NCBI GenBank assembly: GCA_963790075.1
Contig: CAWBNG010000004.1
Location: 620,001 to 684,000, forward strand
Source of the DNA: CAYOUV01 sp963790075
GTDB taxonomy: Bacteria > Chloroflexota > Anaerolineae > Anaerolineales > Villigracilaceae
Reading direction: 5' to 3'
DNA length: 64,000 bases
Shown: one piece after another, positions 34,733 to 43,978 of the stretch
Position numbering within the stretch: position 1 is the stretch's first letter
Layout of the letters: every line of letters starts with the position of its first letter
The notes under the pieces: generated by a model
What the model was told of the DNA's origin: nothing
What the model saw: the letters and a program-made list of their open reading frames with translations, nothing else
Databases searched by the model: none
Position numbers and translations under genes: made by a program

Positions 34733-37700
34733 ATGTACAAGACAAGATTGTCCAAACTAACGGCTCTGTTGATGTTGTTGGCTTTAATGGCCAGTCTTTT
34801 GCCAACAGGCCAGGTTGCTGCAGCCTCACCCAGCGTTTTCATCAATGAAATTCATTATGACAACACCGGTACCGACGTCGGCGAAGCCGTCGAAGTAGCC
34901 GGCCCGGCCGGCACCGATCTGGCTGGCTGGAGTATTGCCCTATACAATGGCAGCAGCAGCCAGCTGAATGTTTACGATACAATCCCATTGAGCGGGGTAA
35001 TCCCTAATCAAGATAATGGCTATGGCACCCTGGAGTTTCCACGGGCTGGCATACAAAATGGCTCCCCCGATGGTTTGGCTCTTGTGGATGATAGTAGCGC
35101 GGTTGTCCAGTTCCTGTGTTACGAAGGGACGTTCACAGCCGCTTCCGGACCGGCCGCAGGGATGATCTGTGATGATATCGGCGTAGCCGAAGCCTCAGAT
35201 TCAGCAATTGGAGACTCGCTGCAATTGACCGGCACCGGCACTGCTTATGCCGATTTCACCTGGGCAGGATCATCTCCTAACACGTTTGGGGCAGTCAACA
35301 CCGGGCAGACTTTCAGCCTACCCCCCGCACCCTTCATCAATGAAATTCATTATGACAACACCGGTACCGACGTCGGCGAAGCCGTTGAAGTAGCCGGCCC
35401 GGCCGGCACCGATCTGACCAGCTGGAGCCTGGTGCTCTACAATGGCAGTAATGGCGTTTCCTATGGAACGACGACACTGAGCGGCACGATCCCGGACCTG
35501 GGCGGCGGTTTCGGGGTGGTGGTGGTCACCTACCCGAGCAACGGCCTGCAGAACGGATCGCCCGACGGCATGGCCCTGGTCGATGCTGCTAATAACGTGG
35601 TTCAGTTCCTGAGCTACGAAGGGACCTTTATGGCCGTGGGCGGTCCGGCGGATGGCCTGACCAGTACCGACATCGGCGTAGTCGAAGGTTCTAGCACGCC
35701 GGTTGGTTATTCTCTACAACTAACTGGCAACGGCACATCCTATGGAGATTTTACATGGGCTGGTGAGGCACCGAACACCTTTGGAGCATTCAACACCGGG
35801 CAGACTTTCGGCAGCGGTCCGGTGACGACTAACCCCACCGGCACGGGCGCGGCTGACCCCGACTTGGTCAAGACCGGTGATACCAGCTTGTTGACGGTTG
35901 CGGTCACTCCGGGCGAAAACCCGACCAGCACCGGTCTGGCGGTCAGTTGTGACTTGAGCACTATTGGCGGGTCCGCTGCACAGACCTTCTTCGACGATGG
36001 CAGCAACGGCGACGCGACCGTGGGCGACAATATTTTCTCCTTCTTGGCCACTGTCGATTCTGGTACGACAGATGGCGAAAAGACGCTTAATTGCACCATC
36101 AGCGATGCTGAAACACGCAGCGGCAGCGCCTCGATCGTTTTCAATGTTTACAGGATTCTGCCCATCGGCACGGTCAACGGACCTGTCGGAGATACGGATG
36201 ATGGCGCTGCCCACCGATCGCCCTATGCGCCACCAAGCGGTAATGGTTCCGGCCAAACGGTGGTCGTACAAGGCGTAATCTATGAAAAGACCCTGCAGGC
36301 GACCAGCTTCGGGGGCACCTACAAAGGCTTTTTTATCCAGAACACAGCTGCTACCGCAGATGACGATCCGCACACCTCCGACGGCCTGTTCGTGTTCATG
36401 AACACTTTCACTGACCTGATTGGAGGCTACGTACCCACCGTTGGAGATGAAGTCGTCATCTCAGGTACGATTAGCGAATACTACAACATGACCGAGCTCT
36501 CTAGCGCGACCCTCGTCGAGCCGGTCGTCCGCAGCGGTGTGGACCTGGACGCCGAACTGGCTCCCGTTTTGGCCAACCCGCCCGTCAGCCTGGCAGATGC
36601 CAACCGCTACTGGGAACGGTTCCAGGGCATGCGGGTGCAGGTACCCCAGGACAGCATCGTGCTCGGCGGCCGCAATGTCTTCAGCCCGGCCGATGCCGAG
36701 GTCTGGATCGCGAGCCCGGACAGCATGATTGCACAACGCCCTGATCCTTACACACGCCGTGCGTTCCGCGATGCTCATCCACTGGATGATAACTATGATC
36801 CCAATAACTGGGACGGCAACGGCTACCGCATCCTGATGGGCAGCCTGGGAATCAAAGCCACTGAAGGCGACGCCCAGGCTTTGATCGCGCCGGCACGGAC
36901 CTTCGACACCGTAACCAACGCGCCGGTCGGCGGGCTCAACTACACCTTCAACAAGTACCGGATCGAGATCACGACGCAACCTGATCTGAACACAGGTCCC
37001 GATCCCTACCAGAACAATCCTCCGCAGGTTATTGATCGCAGCACCAGCTACAGCATCGTCGATTTCAACCTGGAGAACCTGTACGATTACCGCGACAATC
37101 CCTTCTCCGGTTGTGATTTTGCGGGTGACTCTGGTTGTCCCAAGGTGGCTCCTTTCCTGGCTGCCATCTCCCCACCTTACGACTACGTTCCTGACGGTGA
37201 TGCCGCTTATCAGGCCCGCCTGAATGACATTGCCCTGCAGATCGTCAACGACCTGCACAGCCCGGATATCCTCATGGTACAGGAGGTCGAGAACCAGGAT
37301 ATCTGCACCGTAACCGGCAGCGCGCTCACATGCGGCACAACCGACAATGCGGACGGCAAGCCGGATGTGCTGCAAGAACTGGCGCTTAAGATTGCCGCAG
37401 ACGGAGGCCCGGCTTATGATGCTGCCTTCGACCGCGACAGTTCAGACCTGCGCGGCATCGCCCCGGCCTTCCTGTATCGGACAGACCGGGTGCAGCTCCT
37501 GTCTCCCGTTGGTGATCCCATCCTGGGCGGCAGCCCAGCTATCCCCGGCTATACGGCTGTGCCTTATGATGGCGACGTCTCGAACCCGAAGACTTTGAAC
37601 GCGGTCTTGCCGGCCGGGGTAAGCGCTTGCGAGACCTCCTGGGTCTTCCCGCGTGCTCCCGATATCGGCCTCTTCCGCGTCTGGCGCGATGGCATCGGCA

Positions 37701-38446
37701 CCAGCATCTTTACCGACGTCTATGTGATCAACAACCACTTCAAGAGCGGACCTGACAGTTGTGTCGATCACCGCACGGAGCAAGCCAAGTACAACGCGGC
37801 CATCGTGGCGTTCCTACAGGCTGCCAACCCGAACGCGAACATTGCCCTCGGCGGTGACCTGAACGTCTACCCGCGCCCAGACGATCCATTCGCACCTATC
37901 GGCCAACCCGGTTCGAGCGACCAGTTGGGTTCGCTCTATGCCCCAGGTTTGGGACTGACAAATCTGTGGGATGTTCTGTTAAGCCAGGCGCCTCAGTCTG
38001 CCTACAGCTACGTTTACGTGGGCATGGCGCAAACGCTTGACCAGATCTTCGTCAACCAGCCAATGCTGGCGGATCTCGAGCAAATTCGCAGCGCGCATAT
38101 CAACAGTGATTTCCCGGCTGACTATACAGGCGATGTGGCGCGCGGGACGAGCGACCATGATCCGCAAGTGGCAACTATCTCCAATCTGCCAAGCGTTGAC
38201 CGACTGACCGCCTTGTTGATGTACTATGATGCCAATGGCATGATCACCGGCAATAATACGACCAAGAATCTGCTCGACCACCTTGAAAAGGCTGCTCGCT
38301 TCAAAGCTGAAGGCAAACAAAGTGCTTATGAAGCACAGCTCCAGGCCTTTAAGAATCAGGTGCAGGGCAAAGCGCCGAAATTCGTGACCCAGGAGGCGGC
38401 GGATGCGTTGAGCACGGAGACGATGCTGTTGCTCTCTTTGCCTTAG
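34733..38446 (+). CDS. Secreted ExeM/NucH-like endonuclease with duplicated lamin-tail-like domains and FIMAH-like C-terminus
   Basis: A 1237-residue exported protein. Residues 1-31 form a signal peptide (MYKTRLSKLTALLMLLALMA, cleaved after VAAA). Two lamin-tail-like beta domains follow (about 33-195 and 199-365), each beginning FINEIHYDNTGTDVGEAVEV and ending with NTFGA..NTGQTF. A beta domain (about 375-480), an OB-fold region as in extracellular nucleases (about 485-760), and an endonuclease/exonuclease/phosphatase domain (about 768-1150) with MVQEVEN, NNHFKSG, GGDLNVYPR and SDHDP complete the catalytic part. The last ~80 residues (VDRLTALLMYYDANGMITGN to the end) match the FIMAH-type helical domain. 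Likely degrades extracellular DNA for nutrients. AAAAGGAG precedes ATG 34733. Confidence 0.9.
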   Translation: MYKTRLSKLTALLMLLALMASLLPTGQVAAASPSVFINEIHYDNTGTDVGEAVEVAGPAGTDLAGWSIALYNGSSSQLNVYDTIPLSGVIPNQDNGYGTLEFPRAGIQNGSPDGLALVDDSSAVVQFLCYEGTFTAASGPAAGMICDDIGVAEASDSAIGDSLQLTGTGTAYADFTWAGSSPNTFGAVNTGQTFSLPPAPFINEIHYDNTGTDVGEAVEVAGPAGTDLTSWSLVLYNGSNGVSYGTTTLSGTIPDLGGGFGVVVVTYPSNGLQNGSPDGMALVDAANNVVQFLSYEGTFMAVGGPADGLTSTDIGVVEGSSTPVGYSLQLTGNGTSYGDFTWAGEAPNTFGAFNTGQTFGSGPVTTNPTGTGAADPDLVKTGDTSLLTVAVTPGENPTSTGLAVSCDLSTIGGSAAQTFFDDGSNGDATVGDNIFSFLATVDSGTTDGEKTLNCTISDAETRSGSASIVFNVYRILPIGTVNGPVGDTDDGAAHRSPYAPPSGNGSGQTVVVQGVIYEKTLQATSFGGTYKGFFIQNTAATADDDPHTSDGLFVFMNTFTDLIGGYVPTVGDEVVISGTISEYYNMTELSSATLVEPVVRSGVDLDAELAPVLANPPVSLADANRYWERFQGMRVQVPQDSIVLGGRNVFSPADAEVWIASPDSMIAQRPDPYTRRAFRDAHPLDDNYDPNNWDGNGYRILMGSLGIKATEGDAQALIAPARTFDTVTNAPVGGLNYTFNKYRIEITTQPDLNTGPDPYQNNPPQVIDRSTSYSIVDFNLENLYDYRDNPFSGCDFAGDSGCPKVAPFLAAISPPYDYVPDGDAAYQARLNDIALQIVNDLHSPDILMVQEVENQDICTVTGSALTCGTTDNADGKPDVLQELALKIAADGGPAYDAAFDRDSSDLRGIAPAFLYRTDRVQLLSPVGDPILGGSPAIPGYTAVPYDGDVSNPKTLNAVLPAGVSACETSWVFPRAPDIGLFRVWRDGIGTSIFTDVYVINNHFKSGPDSCVDHRTEQAKYNAAIVAFLQAANPNANIALGGDLNVYPRPDDPFAPIGQPGSSDQLGSLYAPGLGLTNLWDVLLSQAPQSAYSYVYVGMAQTLDQIFVNQPMLADLEQIRSAHINSDFPADYTGDVARGTSDHDPQVATISNLPSVDRLTALLMYYDANGMITGNNTTKNLLDHLEKAARFKAEGKQSAYEAQLQAFKNQVQGKAPKFVTQEAADALSTETMLLLSLP
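34838..35416 (+). repeat. 84-bp direct repeat marking the duplicated N-terminal domain
   Basis: Bases 34838-34921 and 35333-35416 are identical except for one position (GCCGTCGAA versus GCCGTTGAA), 495 bases apart, one full domain length. Synonymous sites are conserved too, whereas the rest of the two domains has diverged, which suggests recent gene conversion or recombination within the repeat. Deletion between copies would remove exactly one domain in frame. Confidence 0.9.
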
Positions 38447-38469
38447 ATGACACTGCAGCCAAAACATTT

Positions 38470-38495
38470 GGCCTCGGAGCTTTAGCTCCGAGGCC
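38470..38495. terminator. Hairpin terminator between convergent nuclease and GH4 genes
   Basis: GGCCTCGGAGC (38470-38480) pairs perfectly with GCTCCGAGGCC (38485-38495) over a TTTA loop. ATTTCTATT follows on the plus strand. Placed between two convergent genes, it can serve both. Confidence 0.8.
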
Positions 38496-38527
38496 ATTTC
38501 TATTAACAGAAAGAATTCTAGAGCATT

Positions 38528-39922
38528 TTATGTCCAGAACTGGGGCAAGTACTGCTTGTAAGCCGTCAAATAGGCATCCAGGATTTGCCGGGCAGTGCCG
38601 ATGTCGCTGATCATCGGATCAAGCAGCAGGGCTTGCAGGGCTTTTTCGCGCGAACCTTCCACAGCCGCATCGACGCACAACTGTCCGACGCTGATCTCGC
38701 GCCGCAGCAATTCGGCGATTGCTTCAGGTAAGGTACCGACGTGGACCGGATGGATGCCCGCGCCGTCCACCAGTACCGGCGTCTCGATTGTGGCCCCGAG
38801 CGGCAGGTTGGCGATCTGACCCAGGTTGGGTCGGTTCGCTGCAAGATGGTAGTGGGTACCGGCGCCGGCCAGGTGTTCGATCATCTCCAACGCGCCTTCT
38901 GAATCTGCCTCGAGCAAGCTCTCGATGGTCAGATGGCCTTCAGCCATGTCGTTCAGGCGGTCGAGACTGAAATCGCGCAGCCCTGCCCAGGTGTTCCAGT
39001 CGTACAGGCGGATATTGTATTTTTCCCAGGGTTTGGTGAGCGGGTCCGCCACCCAGGGCAGGTATTCACACAGGTGCGTGTCGCCGGGAACTGGGAAAAG
39101 ACCAAAGGCCTGGTAGACGTCCCGTGTAAGCGGTTCGAAATTAGGGTCGAATGAGGCAAAACGTTCCCTGAAACGCGGGTACAGATCCTCGCCGTTCTGC
39201 CGGTCGTGCATGGCGACGATCCAGGTGAAGTGGTTAAGACCGGCTGCCTGGATATCCAGGCGTGGCACGACTTGATGTACTACCTGGTCGCGCAGGGCGT
39301 GCTGCAGGATGTCAGCGTGCATCCCATCGATGCCCTCGGGCACTTCGATACCCAACTCTTCGGCCAGCACCATCCCGACGAAGGCATAGCCGATAAAAAT
39401 CTGGTGACACAGGCCAACCGCTTGGATGCGGCTGTGCCGGTTGACCGCGTCACAGATGCGCGTCATCGGGTTGGTGAAATTGATGAACCAGGCCTCGGGG
39501 CAGATCTGTTCCATATCATGCACGATTTCCATTACCGGGCCGATGTTGCGCAAAGCGTGGGCGAAACCGCCCGGACCGCCATTCTCGGCATAGGGTTGGT
39601 GCAGGCCGAATTGAAGCGGGATTTCATAGTCGCTCTTCCACAGCTGCTCGCGCGGACCGACTTCGATGGCTGAGACGACGAATTCGGCGCCTTCCAACGC
39701 CTGGCGGTGTTGGGCATGGGCGGTTATGGTCATCTGGCAATCCCATTCGCGGTTCAGGCGCTCAGCCAGGCGCTTCACGATGTCCAGGCTGGCAGGGTTG
39801 CGGTCCACCAGCGCCAAAGAGCTGCCGCGCAGGCGTTGGCTGCGCATCAATGCGGCCAGGGTATTCTCGCCAAAAGAAGCGCTGCCAGCGCCAATGACGA
39901 CGATTTTGGTAGGTAGGGTCAT
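38528..39922 (-). CDS. Glycoside hydrolase family 4 (alpha-glucosidase/alpha-galactosidase-like)
   Basis: NAD+- and Mn2+-dependent glycosidase that works by oxidation at C3 and elimination. The 464-residue protein begins with the nucleotide motif IVVIGAGSASFGENTLAAL and has the GH4 blocks NFTNPMTRI, the metal-binding cysteine and histidine in GLCHQIFIG, and GLNHFTWIVAMHD. ATG 39922 follows AAGGA; the frame stays open upstream for 144 codons but those residues look non-coding. Whether the substrate is an alpha-glucoside, galactoside or galacturonide cannot be read. It is not linked to a phosphotransferase system. Confidence 0.93.
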   Translation of the reverse strand: MTLPTKIVVIGAGSASFGENTLAALMRSQRLRGSSLALVDRNPASLDIVKRLAERLNREWDCQMTITAHAQHRQALEGAEFVVSAIEVGPREQLWKSDYEIPLQFGLHQPYAENGGPGGFAHALRNIGPVMEIVHDMEQICPEAWFINFTNPMTRICDAVNRHSRIQAVGLCHQIFIGYAFVGMVLAEELGIEVPEGIDGMHADILQHALRDQVVHQVVPRLDIQAAGLNHFTWIVAMHDRQNGEDLYPRFRERFASFDPNFEPLTRDVYQAFGLFPVPGDTHLCEYLPWVADPLTKPWEKYNIRLYDWNTWAGLRDFSLDRLNDMAEGHLTIESLLEADSEGALEMIEHLAGAGTHYHLAANRPNLGQIANLPLGATIETPVLVDGAGIHPVHVGTLPEAIAELLRREISVGQLCVDAAVEGSREKALQALLLDPMISDIGTARQILDAYLTAYKQYLPQFWT

Positions 39923-40077
39923 GGTTATCCTTATCAGAGTGTTTGAATCTGGTTGACTGGCGTGGGCACAAAGTCCGCCCAATTGCATGATGATACGAAT
40001 ATTAATGCGACGATCAAGCTGTTCATCCTGCCTTTTTATAAGAAGAGCAAACCGGTAAAACTGGCGAAATTTTGAGG

Positions 40078-40926
40078 CTAATCTGTACTGGCCCGCACGT
40101 CGGAAAATATGTTTAGCATGCGAGATTTTACCCTGCCTGCCAGTTGTTTGAGGATCAGGCCGGCGCGCCAAAAAGCGACAGCGGCCATGCCGTGTGCCAG
40201 CACGGCAAATAATGGCGGGGTTTGGTAGGTGTAATAGGTCCAGCACTGGCGCGTGGTGCCCCATAATTCGAGAAAGTAGCCCAGTCCGGCTCCGGCGATG
40301 AAGGTCAGGAAGGTGGTGCGGTGATTGGTGGGCGTCAGGATCAGGAGGGTGCATAGCAGGAGCGAGAGCCAGGTGTAAGACTTATCGAAAGTCGGGGCAA
40401 CGAAGACCAGCATCAAGACGTAGAACGAACCGAAGGTGAGCCAATACAGGCTCTTGAAATTAATCAGCCTGGAAATCGGCTTTGTCCAGGGCTGATGAGA
40501 GAGTTCGTTCCCGGCCTTGCGGGTCAGAGCCAGGAACAACCGCGTAATGCGGTCGATGGAGAGTGTGGCGATTGGCCAGGCCGGGATGATCCACAATGGG
40601 GGCCGTTCGTTGGTGTAGTAGAACCACAGGTTGGTCTGTGTGCCCCAGGATTCGATCACCAGCCCACCGATCGTCCCGACCAGCACGATCCAGGCGTCAT
40701 AGCGCAGGTCGGCGCGTGCGATGATGGTCAGGGACATGAACAGGAAAATGCCGACCAGCAGCCAGTCGAAATACAGCCACCACGGTCCACTCCAATCGAT
40801 ATAGGCCAGTACTTCTTCGGCCAGCGGCCACCAGATATAAACGATCAAAAGGATGACCAGCAAAAAGCCGCTTAGCAGGTAGGAACTGTGGCGGGTCCAG
40901 CCCAGGAGGGAGAATAATTTGCGCAT
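40078..40926 (-). CDS. Polytopic membrane protein with an internal repeat
   Basis: Not confidently recognised; 282 residues with about eight hydrophobic segments. Two halves carry the same motif: GGLVIESWGTQTNLWFYYTN-RPPLW near residues 92-115, and GLGYFLELWGTTRQCWTYYT-TPPLF near 220-243, i.e. E-x-W-G-T, then W-x-Y-Y-T and P-P-L. This points to a duplicated helix bundle whose conserved Glu, Trp and Tyr face a common pocket. A TATAAT (40959-40964, minus strand) lies 33 bases upstream of ATG 40926, but no clear ribosome-binding site. It is divergent from the aldo/keto reductase gene. Confidence 0.8.
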   Translation of the reverse strand: MRKLFSLLGWTRHSSYLLSGFLLVILLIVYIWWPLAEEVLAYIDWSGPWWLYFDWLLVGIFLFMSLTIIARADLRYDAWIVLVGTIGGLVIESWGTQTNLWFYYTNERPPLWIIPAWPIATLSIDRITRLFLALTRKAGNELSHQPWTKPISRLINFKSLYWLTFGSFYVLMLVFVAPTFDKSYTWLSLLLCTLLILTPTNHRTTFLTFIAGAGLGYFLELWGTTRQCWTYYTYQTPPLFAVLAHGMAAVAFWRAGLILKQLAGRVKSRMLNIFSDVRASTD

Positions 40927-41097
40927 AGAATTTCAGGAGAAAAACCCAAGATGTGCACATTATAGCTGATTGTAGTAGCGGGAGACAGCTTCTTGCATGA
41001 CCTTCCGGTTTGACCGCTGAAAAGATAAATGGAGAAGTATGATCGGTTCGGTTATCCCGGTATAATAACTGTAAAGAACATAATAAAGGAGAGAAGC

Positions 41098-42081
41098 ATG
41101 CAATATCGTCAATTAGGGCGCACAGGGTATCAGGTTTCTGCCGTCAGTTTTGGCGCCTGGGCTATAGGAGGGGAGTGGGGTTCAGTTGATGACGCGCAAT
41201 CGCTGGCGGCTCTGCATCGCGCGATTGATCTGGGGGTCAATTTCATCGATACCGCTGATGTCTACGGTGATGGGCGCAGTGAACGATTAGTTGGCAAGTT
41301 GCGTCGTGAGCGAAGCGAGACCATCTACGTGGCTACCAAGGCCGGACGACGGCTGGATCCCCATCTTGCTGGTGGGTACAACCGCAAGAATCTAACTGCC
41401 TTTGTCGAGCGCAGCCTGAAGAACCTGGGATTCGAGGCGCTTGATCTGTTGCAGTTGCACTGCCCACCCACCGAAGTCTATTACCAACCGGAGGTCTTTG
41501 GCGTGCTGGATGACTTGGTGAAACAGGGTAAAGTGCGTCATTACGGCGTAAGCGTCGAGAAGGTAGAAGAAGCACTCAAGGCGATTGAATTCCCGCATGT
41601 GCAAAGTGTACAGATCATTTTCAATATTTTCCGACAGCGGCCTGCGGAACTATTTTTCAAGGAAGCCGCCAAGCGCAAAGTGGGCATTTTGGCGCGCGTC
41701 CCGCTGGCCAGCGGCATGCTGACCGGTAAGCTAAAGCCCGATACAAACTTTGAGCCAAACGATCACCGGGCATTCAATCGACATGGCGAAGCCTTTGATA
41801 GAGGGGAAACCTTTGCAGGAGTGGATTACCGAACCGGATTGCAGGCTGTAGATGAGTTGCGCCCCCTGATTCCGTCTGGGATGACGATGGCACAGTTTGC
41901 CCTGCGTTGGATTCTGATGTTCGACCAGGTCACCTGCACTATTCCAGGGGCCAAGCGACCGGATCAGGCCAAGGAAAACGTTCAGGCTGCCGATCTACCG
42001 CCGCTGTCGGATGAAACAATGTCCAAGGTTGGCGAGATTTACGATCGGAGAATTCGGCCCTTAGTTCACCACTACTGGTAA
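41098..42081 (+). CDS. Aldo/keto reductase
   Basis: NADPH-dependent TIM-barrel oxidoreductase of 327 residues. The catalytic tetrad is visible: Asp and Tyr in FIDTADVYGDGRSE, Lys in VATKAGRR and His in LLQLHCPP. The C-terminal coenzyme-binding part reads TIPGAKRPDQAKENVQA. ATG 41098 with AAGGAGAG upstream is preferred to an earlier in-frame start at 41029; TATAAT at 41061-41066 gives a 30-base leader. The next gene, an oxidoreductase of the Gfo/Idh/MocA family, begins 22 bases downstream, so the two probably act in one sugar or polyol conversion. Confidence 0.95.
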   Translation: MQYRQLGRTGYQVSAVSFGAWAIGGEWGSVDDAQSLAALHRAIDLGVNFIDTADVYGDGRSERLVGKLRRERSETIYVATKAGRRLDPHLAGGYNRKNLTAFVERSLKNLGFEALDLLQLHCPPTEVYYQPEVFGVLDDLVKQGKVRHYGVSVEKVEEALKAIEFPHVQSVQIIFNIFRQRPAELFFKEAAKRKVGILARVPLASGMLTGKLKPDTNFEPNDHRAFNRHGEAFDRGETFAGVDYRTGLQAVDELRPLIPSGMTMAQFALRWILMFDQVTCTIPGAKRPDQAKENVQAADLPPLSDETMSKVGEIYDRRIRPLVHHYW

Positions 42082-42103
42082 ATCAATCGAAGGAGGTTGA
42101 TTC

Positions 42104-43087
42104 GTGAGCCAACAATCGTTGCGATGGGGGCTTTTAGGAACTGCGCACATCAACCAGGCGCTGATCCCGCCATTGCGCGCTTCCAAACGCAATCAACTGG
42201 TTGCTATAGCCAGCCGAACACAAAAAAGTGCTGAAGCTTACGCCCGTAAGTGGAAGGTCCCACGCGCTTATGCTAGCTACGAGGCTATGCTGGCTGACCA
42301 GGAGATTGATGTCATCTACAACTCGTTGCCCAACAGTCTGCATGCTGAGTGGACGATCAAAGCCGTCGAGGCTGGCAAGCACGTGTTGTGTGAGAAGCCG
42401 CTGGCGACCACAACGAACGAAGTGGATGCCATAGCTGTTGCGGCAGCCAAGTATAAACAGGTGGTGACGGAAGCCTTTATGTACCGGCACCATCCTCAGA
42501 CGCTGCAGGTGAAAGAGATCGTTGATAGTGGTGTCTTGGGGCAGCTGCAACTCATCAAGGGCGCCTTCACTTTCGTTCTGACCCGTCAGGGTAACTTCCG
42601 CACACAGGCTGACATGGGAGGTGGTAGCATTTGGGACGTGGGTTGTTATCCAATCAGTTACGCGCGCATGCTGCTCGGGGCGGAACCGGTCGAGGTGTTT
42701 GGCTGGCAGCTTACGGGTCTGGGGGGAGCCGACGAGACCTTCATCGGGCAGATGCGCTTCCCGGGAGATGTATACGCCCAGTTCGACAGCGGATTCCGTT
42801 CGCCGTTCCGCGCCCAGATTGAAATTGTCGGGGCTGCGGGGACACTGTCCGTGCCGGTTCCGTTCAAACCGGGCCGAGATGAGAAGATTTATCTGACGCG
42901 AGGGGAAAAGACCGAGATGATCCGCGTAGCAGGGCAAGAGCTATATATCGGTGAAGTGGAGGATATCGCTGAGGCGATCTTGCTCAACACGCCCCCGCTC
43001 CTTAGCCTGGCTGATAGCCGTGCTAATGTGGTCACCATCCGGGCATTGCTCGAATCAGTTCGCGCTGGTAAACCAGTAATCCTTTGA
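42104..43087 (+). CDS. Gfo/Idh/MocA-family oxidoreductase
   Basis: NAD(P)-dependent sugar-type dehydrogenase of 327 residues. It has the Rossmann start (LRWGLLGTAHINQALIPPL), VYNSLPNSLH-like region IYNSLPNSLHAEW, the EKP motif in HVLCEKPLATT that contains the catalytic lysine, and the C-terminal sheet domain with GGGSIWDVGCYPISYAR. GTG 42104 has a perfect AGGAGG upstream. It probably forms an operon with the aldo/keto reductase. Substrate is not evident. A short hairpin (AGCCTGG 43095-43101 with CCAGGCT 43111-43117) follows the stop. Confidence 0.94.
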   Translation: MSQQSLRWGLLGTAHINQALIPPLRASKRNQLVAIASRTQKSAEAYARKWKVPRAYASYEAMLADQEIDVIYNSLPNSLHAEWTIKAVEAGKHVLCEKPLATTTNEVDAIAVAAAKYKQVVTEAFMYRHHPQTLQVKEIVDSGVLGQLQLIKGAFTFVLTRQGNFRTQADMGGGSIWDVGCYPISYARMLLGAEPVEVFGWQLTGLGGADETFIGQMRFPGDVYAQFDSGFRSPFRAQIEIVGAAGTLSVPVPFKPGRDEKIYLTRGEKTEMIRVAGQELYIGEVEDIAEAILLNTPPLLSLADSRANVVTIRALLESVRAGKPVIL

Positions 43088-43138
43088 TCCTAAGAGCCTG
43101 GAGCAAAGTCCCAGGCTTCTGGTTAGCCCTGGCATTTA

Positions 43139-43173
43139 TTGGCTTTAACCCTGTCCTGGCCTATACTTAGCAC
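43139..43173 (+). promoter_or_regulatory. Promoter of the comM remnant, leaderless arrangement
   Basis: TTGGCT (43139-43144), 17-base spacer, TATACT (43162-43167), then only six bases before the comM ATG at 43174. This is the best-formed example in the window of a -10 box placed for leaderless transcription, and it still drives the truncated gene. Confidence 0.6.
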
Positions 43174-43356
43174 ATGCTCGCCCGTGTCTATTCCTTTGCC
43201 GTGCTCGGCCTGGAAGGGGTTGTCGTCGAAGTCAAAGTAGACACCGCTCAAGGGTTGCCCGGTACCGACATTGTCGGTCTACCCGACAATGCAGTGAAGG
43301 CAAGCCGCCAGCGTGTGCAGGCAGCAGTCAAGCATGCCGGCTTGCCCTTCGATAGA
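43174..43356 (+). pseudogene. comM: ComM (Mg chelatase-like AAA+ helicase), 5' fragment
   Basis: The first ~61 codons match the start of ComM/YifB: MLARVYSFAVLGLEG, EVKVDTAQGLPG, VGLPDNAVKASRQRVQAA. Similarity stops around 43356, and the continuing frame is antisense to the nucleotidyltransferase gene. Intact ComM has about 500 residues and works as a branch-migration helicase in natural transformation; here the AAA+ core is missing. The C-terminal end is found 3.5 kb downstream in the same orientation (46907-47041). Confidence 0.9.
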
Positions 43357-43374
43357 TCCAAATCCACCATTACG

Positions 43375-43978
43375 TCATTCACCCTTCGCGTTGATCTCAT
43401 TTTGAATTGCATTCCAGATAGAACTCAGGTTTTTTTTGCCTGCCCATTTTTGTATATATTCATAATCCAGGCGGTCCATCATCGTTCTAATGATGGCGCC
43501 AATATCGCGGATGTGTTTGGTTTGGTGGCTCAGCGAGTAGTACAGCATTTTGTATATAATTAAAATCTTCAGGAGTGTGAACGAAAACTTCCCCCACCTC
43601 AGATCCAAAGTCCACCTTGACCCTGCGCTGGAATGCAAGCTTGCGAAACTCATCCGTTTCGCGAAGCAGGAACATCTCTGCTTTATAACCGCTGGCCCCA
43701 TGAATGGCATTAATAGGAAGATCTGATCTGGTTTCTTGAACGTTTTCCAAAATAATCTCGGGCGGAAGGTAGATCTCGACATTTTCAAGCTCCTTAGACA
43801 AACGCTGTATTTTTTCCTTCCTCAAATGGATAACCATATCCAAATCCTGGGTAGACCTGGGCTCGCCCCATGCCCAGGCTGCGACTGCGCCTCCGATCAT
43901 ATATTCAATACCGGCTCGATCTAATACAGACAAGATCATCTTTAGAAAGTTTTCGAAACTCAAGTAATCCCGACTCAT
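43375..43978 (-). pseudogene. Nucleotidyltransferase (AbiEii/DUF6036-like), frameshifted near the C-terminus
   Basis: The main frame, ATG 43978 to about 43560, encodes a minimal nucleotidyltransferase: LDRAGIEYMIGGAVAAWAWG, then RSTQDLDMVIHL with the DxD metal motif, and a helix-strand core. At TPEDF the frame breaks; the rest (IIYKMLYYSLSHQTKHIRDIGAIIRTM to NAIQNEINAKGE) continues in another frame to 43375. Removing one base in the A/T run near 43558-43563 joins them. Such enzymes can act as toxins, transferring nucleotides to tRNA or protein. The start overlaps the upstream gene by four bases (ATGA). Confidence 0.75.

Noticed and set aside
36461..37375. 304-codon open frame antisense to the secreted nuclease
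   Set aside because: No ribosome-binding site or recognisable domain, and the sense strand encodes continuous nuclease domains.
39923..40354. N-terminal extension of the GH4 gene by 144 codons
   Set aside because: The extension is rich in His, Arg and Pro without family match, and ATG 39922 has AAGGA upstream and begins right at the NAD-binding fold.
43378..43563. Continuation of the comM frame beyond codon 61 as a real C-terminus
   Set aside because: The residues are antisense to the nucleotidyltransferase and match nothing in ComM.
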